DNA from: an uncultured Ruminococcus sp.
GTDB taxonomy: Bacteria > Bacillota > Clostridia > Lachnospirales > Lachnospiraceae
DNA length: 46,656 nt
NCBI GenBank assembly: GCA_900544395.1
Contig: UQVC01000020.1
Span: 1-46,656 of the forward strand
Reading direction: 5' to 3'
Position numbers and translations under genes: made by a program. Of this stretch, positions 15,946 to 24,000 are shown one piece after another. Below the pieces are notes generated by a model. The model was not told the origin of the DNA, made no database searches, and worked only from the letters and a program-made list of their open reading frames with translations. Position 1 is the first letter of the stretch. Each line of letters begins with the position of its first letter.

Positions 15946-16679
15946 ACCATGCCGTTCCTTCCCCCAAGAAATGTTATCAGTGCGTCGGCAAACTGTCCTT
16001 TTCTCGACCTCGAAACATTCAACTGGATTCCAAACGGCAGCAACGCAACATTCTTTTCCAATCCTTCCACTTTTGCCAAATTCACAATATAGCTGTTGTG
16101 TGCATACTCAAATCCCCTTCCGGCCAGACACTCATACAGATCACTTAAAGATTCCTTGCAATGCATCTCTTCTATCTTTCCCTGTCTGGCAATGTATATC
16201 GTACAGCCCCTTTTCGCCAGACAGATATATAAAATGTCTTCCGTATGGATGCGCATTATCCTTCCCGCCGATGTAACTGTCACGGAAGAATCTCCACAGC
16301 ACAATTTCACTTTTAATAAAATCATAGGTATTTCCTTTTTCAGACTTCTGTCATGCAGATCCTTCATGATGTACCGGAACGGTTGTCCAACATTAATGCT
16401 GTCAGGAGTCGGTTCAAAACAGCCGGAGCAGAACACCAATATCGCTGCTTCATTATATTCCCTCAGCTTCAGTACTGTTTTATTTCCATCCAATCCAGGC
16501 ATACGCATATCCATAAAAATCAGATCATGCAAAATATCCGCATCTTCCAATAATTCTTTTCCTGATTCATATTCATAAAACCGTATCTCATTCGAAGACA
16601 GAATCCCTTCCGTTTCTATGACCGTCTTTATTTTCTCCCTGTATTCTTTATCATCGTCGCAAATTGCTATTTTACACAT
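15942..16679 (-). CDS. agrA: AgrA-like LytTR response regulator
   Basis: A 245-residue regulator: an N-terminal receiver domain with acidic residues ICDDD, the phospho-acceptor Asp in LIFMDMRMPGLDG and a Lys in RYIMKDL, followed by a C-terminal LytTR DNA-binding domain (EDILYICLAKRGCTIYIARQG, then FEYAHNSYIVNLAKVEGL and LNVSRSRK). LytTR regulators bind short direct repeats near promoters of peptide-signalling genes. The ATG at 16679 is preferred because GGAGG lies 6 nt before it; the ATG at 16685 directly abuts that site. Likely targets are its own promoter region and the agrD/NRPS operon. I did not find a convincing pair of AgrA-type direct repeats by eye. Confidence 0.92.
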   Translation of the reverse strand: MCKIAICDDDKEYREKIKTVIETEGILSSNEIRFYEYESGKELLEDADILHDLIFMDMRMPGLDGNKTVLKLREYNEAAILVFCSGCFEPTPDSINVGQPFRYIMKDLHDRSLKKEIPMILLKVKLCCGDSSVTVTSAGRIMRIHTEDILYICLAKRGCTIYIARQGKIEEMHCKESLSDLYECLAGRGFEYAHNSYIVNLAKVEGLEKNVALLPFGIQLNVSRSRKGQFADALITFLGGRNGMV

Positions 16680-16719
16680 ATTCATCCTCCAGTGTTAGTT
16701 TCTTCTAACCCTTTCCCAT

Positions 16720-16754
16720 AAAAAAACCATCTTGCAGAATCTGAATCCTAAGAT
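16720..16754 (-). terminator. weak terminator-like hairpin after the small Xre gene
   Basis: On the minus strand, ATCTT and AAGAT arms (16750-16754 and 16729-16733) enclose a partly paired loop and are followed by GG and seven T. The stem is short, so this is a tentative end for the Xre transcript ahead of the agrA leader. Confidence 0.3.
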
Positions 16755-16767
16755 TATTTGCCTGTTC

Positions 16768-17007
16768 CTATAACTCCGGTTCCAAATCTGCAAAGATGGG
16801 ATCTTCAAAAAATTCCTGTATTGTAATATCCAATCCATCGCATATCTTTTTAATTGTAACTACGCCAGCATTCCTGCTTTGTCCATACAAAATATTTTTC
16901 AGTGTTGAAGGCGGGACGCCTGAGCGCACCGCCGCTTCATTCACTGTGATATCTTTCTGCTTAATCAGATCGTTTAACCGATATATGACCGCTGTTTTTA
17001 TATCCAC
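16768..17007 (-). CDS. small Xre-family DNA-binding regulator
   Basis: About 79 residues forming one helix-turn-helix domain of the Cro/C1 (HTH_3) type: LNDLIKQKDITVNEAAVRSG as the first helices, then VPPSTLKNILYGQSRN as the recognition region, followed by VTIKKICDGLDITIQEFF, the usual closing segment. I favour the GTG at 17007, because AAGGTGG lies 8 nt upstream; a GTG at 17019 would add four residues. There is no sensor domain, so it probably acts as a simple repressor. It is encoded just upstream of the agr response regulator in the same direction and could control either the agr/NRPS genes or the neighbouring mobile element; the sequence does not decide which. Confidence 0.88.
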   Translation of the reverse strand: MDIKTAVIYRLNDLIKQKDITVNEAAVRSGVPPSTLKNILYGQSRNAGVVTIKKICDGLDITIQEFFEDPIFADLEPEL

Positions 17008-17019
17008 GGAATCAACCAC

Positions 17020-17363
17020 CTTTTTTTCTTCTATTTTATATAAACCGTCTTTAAAAGGTCGCCCATATATAGTCTTTTTGATCTATGTATGATATTTTTT
17101 GATAGTTTTCCTGTTTTTAGAGAAATCCGCAAAAAACCTGTCTTTATCAGACGCAGAAAAGCCCCACGAGAACACATCCGGTCCTGCGCAGGGCTTTTCA
17201 CTTATCATACTATTTTCCATATTTTTTATTTTCCAATGTGCCGGGCCGGAGCCTCCGTTCTTCTTTCCCACTGTTGCCAGTCATCGTTTTGCCTTTTTCA
17301 TACTTTTATTTTTCTCATTCTTTCCTGATAAAATCATTATTGTTACGTCTATGAAATAACACC
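17020..17363. other. 344-nt stretch without a recognisable gene
   Basis: This stretch lies between the riboswitch-terminator unit and the Xre gene. On the minus strand I see only short open readings, for example one starting MTGNSGKEERRLRPG, which I do not recognise and which lacks a strong ribosome site. A bidirectional hairpin sits at 17156-17199. The part just before the Xre gene is AT-rich and contains TATATAAAAT-like stretches that could be its promoter, but no clear -35/-10 pair stands out. Confidence 0.5.
17156..17199. terminator. bidirectional terminator-like hairpin
   Basis: A perfect 9-bp inverted repeat, GAAAAGCCC (17156-17164) and GGGCTTTTC (17191-17199), has A-runs and T-runs within its arms on both strands. 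The 26-nt loop can form a small inner pairing. It would insulate the Xre gene from transcripts arriving from the riboswitch. Confidence 0.6.
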
Positions 17364-17391
17364 GTAAAAAAACACTGCCAAACAGACAGTG
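17364..17391 (-). terminator. intrinsic terminator following the c-di-GMP riboswitch
   Basis: On the minus strand CACTGTC (17391-17385), loop TGTTT, GGCAGTG (17379-17373) form a 7-bp stem with one G-U pair, followed directly by seven T. It starts 13 nt after the aptamer, the normal place for the expression platform of a transcription-controlling riboswitch. Confidence 0.8.
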
Positions 17392-17404
17392 CACCTCATT
17401 TTAT

Positions 17405-17470
17405 GCATCTGGCTGCCATTTTACAGGCCCTGTAGCTTTGCGTCCCAGACTTTCATCTGGTTTGCCGATT
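17405..17470 (-). promoter_or_regulatory. c-di-GMP-I (GEMM-I) riboswitch aptamer
   Basis: Read on the minus strand, the segment contains in order the conserved GGCAAACC, a stem CCAGA/TCTGG capped by a GAAA tetraloop, the highly conserved GGGACGCAAAGC, a second stem carrying GGGCC and GGCAGCC, and a short closing stem. This succession is the signature of the class I cyclic-di-GMP aptamer, including the tetraloop and its receptor stem. The closing P1 stem looks weak. The aptamer is followed by a terminator at 17364-17391, so it should act on transcription. No clear gene follows within 340 nt, so its target is uncertain. Confidence 0.87.
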
Positions 17471-17574
17471 TCCTTATTATAGCTTTAATCTTATGCAAAA
17501 AATTGATTTTATTATACTTTAACGCTCAACTATACACAAGAAAAATTTATCGTTTTAACGCCCGAAAAACAAAA

Positions 17575-17608
17575 AAGAACAGCCGATACATATACCCGAA
17601 CTGTTCTT
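17575..17608 (-). terminator. intrinsic terminator of the decayed Xre gene
   Basis: On the minus strand AAGAACAG and CTGTTCTT form a perfect 8-bp stem with a partly paired loop, followed by TTTT and more T. It begins one base after the stop codon of the pseudogene. Confidence 0.8.
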
Positions 17609-17940
17609 CTACTTCCGAAGTCCACGCAGCATTGACATTACTGTTTCCTGCTCATTTGTACTCAGATCGTTCCATATCCCTAGAACTTCTTTCTGTTTTT
17701 CTGTCAGATTCTCTGAATTATCTTCCTGAAAAAACTACGATAATGTCACGCCCAAAGCTGTACATATTTTTCAAGTGTGATCAGCGACGGCAGGTTTTCC
17801 TGCGCCATGATTCTTCCCAGTGACGACTGGGAAATTCCCGACAGTTGCGATAATCTGCATTTACTGATATCACGCTTTTCACATAGAGATGTTATTTTAT
17901 CCGCAATATACTTCTCTATCTACAAGTAACTATTCCTCAT
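17609..17940 (-). pseudogene. decayed Xre-family regulator
   Basis: Translation of the minus strand gives a recognisable Cro/C1-type domain: EKYIADKITSLCEKRDISKC, RLSQLSGISQSSLGRIMAQE, NLPSLITLEK, and after a frame change CTALGVTLS and FFQEDNSENLTEKQKEVLGI, ending in MLRGLRK. Three lesions are visible: TAG at codon 7 after the candidate ATG (17920-17922); a one-base loss in an A-tract at 17767-17771 that shifts frame; and TAG in place of a Gln codon just before FFQ (17735-17737). It retains an upstream promoter with a palindrome and its own terminator. It is related in type to the intact Xre gene at 16768 but not a copy of it. Confidence 0.85.
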
Positions 17941-17944
17941 TTCC

Positions 17945-17977
17945 GCTATTACATGTTCTTATTGCACCTGTAATAGC
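17945..17977. repeat. palindromic operator upstream of the decayed Xre gene
   Basis: GCTATTACA (17945-17953) and its exact complement TGTAATAGC (17969-17977) are separated by 15 nt. One arm covers the predicted -10 element of the promoter at 17970-17997. The position suggests autoregulation by the former Xre protein. Confidence 0.65.
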
Positions 17978-17997
17978 AGAAAAATATTAGTTATCAA
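17970..17997 (-). promoter_or_regulatory. candidate promoter of the decayed Xre gene
   Basis: On the minus strand TTGATA (17992-17997) and TATTAC (17970-17975) are separated by 16 nt, about 30 nt ahead of the pseudogene ATG. The -10 lies within an arm of the 9-bp palindrome. Confidence 0.45.
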
Positions 17998-18149
17998 CTT
18001 TGCAAGTATTCATTTCCACAATAGGAAGCATACACATAAAAAAATAAAGATACTTTCCTTTCCGCAAAAGTCATTTTCGCTTATATCATTTTTATAATAT
18101 CACAGCAAGTTACGTTTATCACATAAAAGTTTGAAGCATAATCATTCAA
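17998..18149. other. AT-rich spacer without gene
   Basis: This spacer separates the terminator of the conjugation operon from the promoter of the decayed Xre gene. It is rich in A/T runs, with no open reading of note. I could not identify an attachment-site repeat in it. Confidence 0.5.
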
Positions 18150-18191
18150 AACAAAAAGCCGAAAGCCACATTGTTATCTGTGACCTCCGAC
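18150..18191 (-). terminator. strong terminator at the end of the conjugation operon
   Basis: On the minus strand a 13-bp stem (18191-18179 with 18170-18158, including several G-U pairs) and an 8-nt loop are followed by TTTTTGTTTT. It lies 16 nt after the stop of the YodL-domain gene, the last gene of the mobile-element block seen here. Confidence 0.85.
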
Positions 18192-18207
18192 TCCATTCTA
18201 TCTTATA

Positions 18208-20946
18208 CTACACCATCCTTACACTCAAATCAGCTCCTCTCTCCGGCTCATCTTTTCCCTGTTTTTCCTGGATGATTCTCTTATTGATTTCCAAGCGTTC
18301 ATGGATCGACGGTTTCTTCTCTTTTCCTGTTATTGCCTTTCTTTCAGCTTTCCCCGCATCCTTAACTGCTATATTTGCTTCACCGCCAGTTCTTGGCACA
18401 GCTTCTCTGCTCTCATTTTTCTCTGCTACCTTCTGTTCTCGTCTCTCCTTCACACCTTTTTCTTCCAGGCTGCAAAAGCTCTGCAGATACGGCAGTACAT
18501 GATTCTGCATATCTGTCAGATCTTCCATATACTTCTGATACTCTTCATTTCCTTTTCCTTGCTGATAACTAATCCAGCTTTCATCCGTCAATTTCATTTC
18601 ATTCTGCATCTTTAACTGACTGATGATACCTCCGTTTCCGGTACCAATATCTATCTTCCCCTGAAAATGGTGCAGCATTTTGTCACCTTTCTCAGCATAA
18701 TATACTGTAAAAAACATTTGTGCTGTCGTTTTTGGTTCGTTAGTGTTTGGATCACGATCAGCATACCAGGCTTTGTCCTGTTCTACGGTTTTTGAATCCA
18801 GCTCAGATAACTTTTGACATCTTGGATTCCCCAGCTCACTTTTCTCACAATAATTCACATACACCATTGGTTCCATATCTTTTGGAAGCTCCGGTTCATA
18901 GGCTTTCAGTCTTTCCATCAATACACCTGCACGAACAGACAAGTCGCATTCTTCGTCTACAATATCCTTCAGATAAGAAATATAAGAATGTGTATTGCCA
19001 CTCTGCAAATCCAACATCACCTCTTGTACCGTATTTTCTCCCGGCTCCACATTATCTCGATACTCATACGGATCAAAAGCTTCTGCAATCTCATCCAGTG
19101 CCTCTGCCAGCTGTTCTGTGGTCATCTTCTCTGGATACATTGCTTCTCGAACATCCCTCATCGGTACATACTTGTAGTCCGGCAATGCTTCATGAATTTT
19201 CTCAATCCCTTCCCGTACCAGTGCAAGCTCTCCATAAAACCGAACATCATCCATCAGATTTCCAAATACGGTATTTCCTTTTACGATTGCAAATTCAGCA
19301 TCATCGTAGTAACTGTCTTCCGGATCACGATAGATAATTCCCATCGAGCATCCCAGATACGCAGTTTCTGGATTCTCCTTATATTTTTCATAGACTGCAG
19401 CTATCTGATTAACATCGGTACTTTTTTCATAAGCTCCCATATCATGGAACTCATCACATTCTGTGGCAAAGTATTCCAGATAAGGTTCTTTCTTCAGTGG
19501 CATATTGTTAAGTACATTGTCAATCATGTTATAATTCGCCTCTTCCAGTTCTTCTACCTTAGCCAGTGGCTTATATTCGCCCTGGCTTTTCTGAATCTCT
19601 GCCATTACAACCTCATCCATTTCTTTCACTTTTTCCATCAACTGATCATAATCCCCACGGATGCGTTCTCCAGTCCAGCCTTCGTCTTCCAAAAGTTCCT
19701 CTGCCGCTTCTTCAATAGAAATTTCATCATTTTCATAGACGCCACCATCCATCAGACGGAAATCTTCATCGTAAAAGGAATAATCGTATCCTTCTTCTGT
19801 CCTCTGAATAGCAAAATACCGTTCTCCTACCTCATATGCCAGTTCACTAAGAACCTGTTCTTCCAGATTCAAGAAAGAATCCAGCTGTTCAAAACTGATA
19901 CTGTCTACAAAATGAGCTGTTACTTTTTCCCCATCATTCAAAACAACGATATCACTGACAGACAGGGAATGCCCACGGAAGTCTTTCGGTCTATCAATGT
20001 TGAACCTTTCAAAAATATCATCCAGTGACGTATTTCCCAGTAATTCTCCAACATAGACCAGCTTATAATCTTCTTTTTTTATCTGCATACCATGACTTTC
20101 AATAAAACTCATATTCATAAATGCATAATTTTCGCCCGGTGAATCATCTTTGATCTGATAAATACCAAAGGTTCGCCTTGTTCCTAACAACAGGTTTGCC
20201 TCTTTCAAAGACTGAATCTGCGGATATTTCTGCATTTCCCATTCCAGGTTACGGAAACGCTCCCGTTCTGCCATGGACATCTGATAATGCTCCGGTCCTC
20301 GTTCGATTTCCTTGCGTTCCGTGACATAGATTGGTGATGAAAAATTAGTGATCAGATAGATATCTGCTCCGGCATCGTATAATTTCAGTGCTTCTTCCTG
20401 GTCAATGACACTCATAGGCTCCTGAAATGCTCCAAAATCTTCATCGGCATAATCCAGATCCTGATCCCTTATCCGTTCCCACATCTGTAATTCCATGCCA
20501 AACAGCCCTTCGTGTGCCTGTATCATTTCTTTACTTGCATACTCTCCCTTACTGCCATCGCTGCCCAGGCAATAAATCTTAGAACCCATTCTGTGATAAT
20601 CCAAAGCTGCTTCTTTTCTGAGCGGCACCATGTCTTCTGCTGTATATCCATAATCACGTAATTCCAGCTTGCCTATGGTTGGATCTGGTAGGTCCTGAAT
20701 ATCCATTTTTGCATCATCCAGAAGTTCCTCTACTTTATCTTCATCTGCCTGATTGATTGCATATGTCAGATTTTTTACCAACGTCCTTACTTTCTCTTCC
20801 TCGCCAATCAGATTTGCATATTCAAAAATCTGTTCTTTTACATCTACTGGAAGCGCTATTCCCATGTGTTCTGCACGGTCTATCTGTTCCTGCGTAAATT
20901 CCTGCATTTTCTGCGTTTCTTTTCCTGTTATCATATTTCTCGCCAT
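18208..20946 (-). CDS. YodL-domain protein of the conjugative element
   Basis: A 912-residue soluble, acidic protein starting at ATG 20946 after GGAGGAATTTAT. The region around residues 270-350 matches the YodL domain layout (YAFMNMSFIESHG, YKLVYVGEL, LDDIFERFNIDRPKDFRG, SVSDIVVLND), followed by an LPD-type segment around VTAHFVDSISFEQL. The rest is rich in Asp and Glu without a catalytic motif that I recognise. The N-terminus (FTQEQIDRAEHMGIALPVDV) resembles short helical domains often found in proteins of Tn1549-like elements. The biochemical role is unknown; such proteins usually sit beside the large helicase protein, as here. Residues 880-912 form a basic/acidic tail opening with SIHERLEINK, shared with two neighbouring gene products. 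A terminator hairpin separates it from the helicase gene. Confidence 0.88.
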   Translation of the reverse strand: MARNMITGKETQKMQEFTQEQIDRAEHMGIALPVDVKEQIFEYANLIGEEEKVRTLVKNLTYAINQADEDKVEELLDDAKMDIQDLPDPTIGKLELRDYGYTAEDMVPLRKEAALDYHRMGSKIYCLGSDGSKGEYASKEMIQAHEGLFGMELQMWERIRDQDLDYADEDFGAFQEPMSVIDQEEALKLYDAGADIYLITNFSSPIYVTERKEIERGPEHYQMSMAERERFRNLEWEMQKYPQIQSLKEANLLLGTRRTFGIYQIKDDSPGENYAFMNMSFIESHGMQIKKEDYKLVYVGELLGNTSLDDIFERFNIDRPKDFRGHSLSVSDIVVLNDGEKVTAHFVDSISFEQLDSFLNLEEQVLSELAYEVGERYFAIQRTEEGYDYSFYDEDFRLMDGGVYENDEISIEEAAEELLEDEGWTGERIRGDYDQLMEKVKEMDEVVMAEIQKSQGEYKPLAKVEELEEANYNMIDNVLNNMPLKKEPYLEYFATECDEFHDMGAYEKSTDVNQIAAVYEKYKENPETAYLGCSMGIIYRDPEDSYYDDAEFAIVKGNTVFGNLMDDVRFYGELALVREGIEKIHEALPDYKYVPMRDVREAMYPEKMTTEQLAEALDEIAEAFDPYEYRDNVEPGENTVQEVMLDLQSGNTHSYISYLKDIVDEECDLSVRAGVLMERLKAYEPELPKDMEPMVYVNYCEKSELGNPRCQKLSELDSKTVEQDKAWYADRDPNTNEPKTTAQMFFTVYYAEKGDKMLHHFQGKIDIGTGNGGIISQLKMQNEMKLTDESWISYQQGKGNEEYQKYMEDLTDMQNHVLPYLQSFCSLEEKGVKERREQKVAEKNESREAVPRTGGEANIAVKDAGKAERKAITGKEKKPSIHERLEINKRIIQEKQGKDEPERGADLSVRMV

Positions 20947-20966
20947 ATAAATTCCTCCTGTGTTCT

Positions 20967-21011
20967 AAAAAAAGGCATAACCGGCAGAACCTTCTTCTAC
21001 CAAATTATGCC
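20967..21011 (-). terminator. terminator/attenuator between helicase and YodL-domain genes
   Basis: On the minus strand GGCATAA (21011-21005) pairs with TTATGCC (20980-20974), and an inner stem GGTAGAA/TTCTGCC extends it; seven T follow directly. It lies between two genes that otherwise look co-transcribed. Confidence 0.85.
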
Positions 21012-21026
21012 ATCTTTCCTGTTTAT

Positions 21027-24000
21027 TTATTCCAGACCGAAGTCCCGTTTTCTGGTTTCCTTGCCAGTTTCACTTTCCCGCTGACTCTTTTCTTTATAAA
21101 TCTGCAGTTTCTCATGAATAGAACCTCGTGCCGGTCTTTCTTCTTTCTCTTTTGATTCCGACTGCTCTGTTTCTGTATCTTCCCGCTCATCCATATTGAG
21201 AAGTGCATTTAACTCTGACAGTCGCTCCAGTTTCTGGTTCAACTCCTCTTCTTTTGGAAATGGCTTCCCGACTTCCTCTTTGGCATTTGTCATCTGCTCC
21301 TGTACCGTTTCCAGCCGTTGTTCTACTTCTGCCAGTTTTTCCGGATAACTTTCTAAAAGATTATTGATACGAATGATATTTCCCAGGGCATCGGCTCCCA
21401 ACCGAACTTTAGCTACCGATTCATGCTTTACAGACAGGATAAACTCTTTGCTCCAGCTGTCGAATTGGATTCTCATGTTAAATCCCTGATAACTTCCAAT
21501 GTCCATAGCTGCATCTACAGACTTAATGTCTTTGCAGACCGCCAGAAGAGCCGCTCCTGCCTCTTTCTTTTCTGTGAACACTTTGCCACTGATTTCCATA
21601 GAAAACTGCTCTGGATCTGTAATTTTATGCTCAGAAAAATGAGCGATATCTGCCTTGTAGCTGTCAATGATCTCCATCAATTTTGCAATCTGTTGCGGAA
21701 AATTCCTTGCAATATCATCTTCCAGTCGGTATTGGTTATTCATGTGGTTCGCTTTTAAAAGCTTTAATTTCGCCACATCCACATCCAATGCCATCTTCTC
21801 TTTTACTGCTGGATTTCCGGTTGCCAGTGCTTTGACCTCTGCATAGGACAGTGCCGCTTCGTCCACATCTTCGCAGCTTCTGACCGGTGCTTTGCTGGTC
21901 ATGATCTGGGAAATAAACTTCTGCTTGTTTTCGATCAACTGCCACATGTAGCTGTCAAATGTGGATTCAGTTACATACCGGAAGATATGAACCTTTTTAT
22001 TATGGTTTCCCTGACGGATAATACGTCCTTCCCTCTGTTCCAAGTCAGATGGTTTCCAACCAATATCCAGATGATGCAGGGCAATCAAACGATCCTGCAC
22101 ATTGGTTCCTGCACCCATCTTTGCTGTTGAGCCAATCAAAAAACGAACCTGTCCGGATTTCACTTTCCCAAACAGCTCCGTCTTTTTTGCTTCTGTATTT
22201 GCATCATGAATAAACGCAATCTCTTTTTCCGGTACACCTTTCTCTATCAGTTTCTGCTTCAAATCATCATAAACATTGAAACTGCCATCGCCTTTCGGTG
22301 TGCTCAAATCACAGAAAATCAACTGTGCTGATTTCTGTGCTGCTGTATCTTTCCAGATTTCATAGCTTTTCTCTGCACAGACTGCTATTTTGCTTTCCGG
22401 ATTATCTGGCAATAATTCATTCACCAAACGCTGATCCAATGCTAACTTTCTTCCATCATTGGTAATTTTCAGCATATTATCAACCGAGGCATCTACCCCA
22501 CCGTTTCTGACAACCTCTGCACGTTCTCCCAGACTTTCTACGATTTCTTTCTGCTGTTCTGTTGGTTTCAGCACCACTGTTTCATATTCCGCTTCCGGCA
22601 CAGGAAGCTTTAACTGATCAGAAGTCTTGATATCTGCAATCTCCTTGAACATATTCATCAGTTCCGGAATATTATAAAACCGTGCAAATCTGGACTTTGC
22701 ACGATATCCTGTTCCTTCCGGTGCAAGTTCAATGCTCGTGACAACTTCTCCAAAAGTGGAAGCCCAGGAATCAAACAATCCAAGTCCCATATTTTGTAAT
22801 TTGCTGTTCTGCAGATACCGCTGCATAACATATAATTCCGTCATGCTATTGCTGATCGGTGTGCCCGTAGCAAAGGTAATGCCTTTTCCTCCGGTAATCT
22901 CATCCAGATACTGACATTTATTGAACATATCCGCCGACTTCTGTGCTTCGTTCTGCGCAATCCCGGCTACATTCCTCATTTTTGTATAGAGAAACGCATT
23001 TTTATAACTGTGTGCTTCATCGACATACAAGTGATCCACTCCTAGTTCTTCAAACGTAACTACCTGATCTTTTTTCTCTTTCTGATTCAGTTTTTCCAGC
23101 CTTGTCTGCAGTGTTTTTCTGGTCTTTTCAATTTGTTTGACAGTATAACGTCCGCCGTCCTGTTCATACCTTGCACTCTGGATTGCCATTTCCAGATCAT
23201 CAATCTGCTTCCGCAGCATAGCTTCCTGCCTCTCATCAGAGATTGGAATACGCTCAAACTGGGAATGTCCAATGATAATGGCATCATAATTCCCCATAGC
23301 AATCCGGGCACAGAATTTTTTTCGGTTTGCTGGTTCAAAATCTTTCTTGGTTGCAACCAGGATATTGGCTCCCGGATATAACTGTAGGAATTCTGCACCC
23401 CACTGCTCCGTCAAATGGTTTGGCACGACAAAGAGATTCTTCTGTGATAATCCCAGTCTTTTACTTTCCATTGCCGCCGCTACCATTTCGTAGGTCTTCC
23501 CAGCTCCTACTACATGTGCCAGAAGCACATTGTCTCCGTAAAGCTGGTGTGCAACTGCATTTTTCTGGTGCGGACGAAGTTCTATTTCCGGATTCATTCC
23601 TGGGAAAGTCAAATGACTGCCATCATATTCACGGGGACGGATGCTATTAAATCGTTCATTGTACACCTTTACCAGTCGTTCACGCCTCTGCTGATCTTTA
23701 AAAATCCAGTCTTTAAATGCTGCTTTCATGGCATCCTGCTTCTGCGATGCCAGCATGGTTTCTTTCTTATTGAGGACACGGATTTCATCACCATTCTCAT
23801 TGACACTCTTATCATAGATGCGTACATCTTTCAGGTTCAGGGTATCTTCCAGAATCTTATAGGCATTTGCTCTCTCAGTTCCATACGTTGCATAGGCAAA
23901 CGCATTTCTTTGACTGTCGGCATTCTTTCCTGTAATCCTCCACTCACCATTTACCTCAGAGAATTTTACCTGTATTTCCTTCTGTGCAAGATACCATGGC

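Noticed and set aside
17083..17271. Minus-strand 62-codon reading frame before the small Xre gene
   Set aside because: It begins at a GTG without ribosome site and runs through the bidirectional terminator hairpin, so it is probably not translated.
17389..17823. Plus-strand reading frame of about 144 codons in the junction region
   Set aside because: It is antisense to the c-di-GMP riboswitch, a terminator and the Xre pseudogene, and the translation has no protein-like composition.
18814..20028. Plus-strand reading frame of about 400 codons opposite the YodL-domain gene
   Set aside because: It is rich in Phe, Ile, His and Cys as expected from the antisense of a Glu/Lys-rich gene, and the sense frame is clearly coding.
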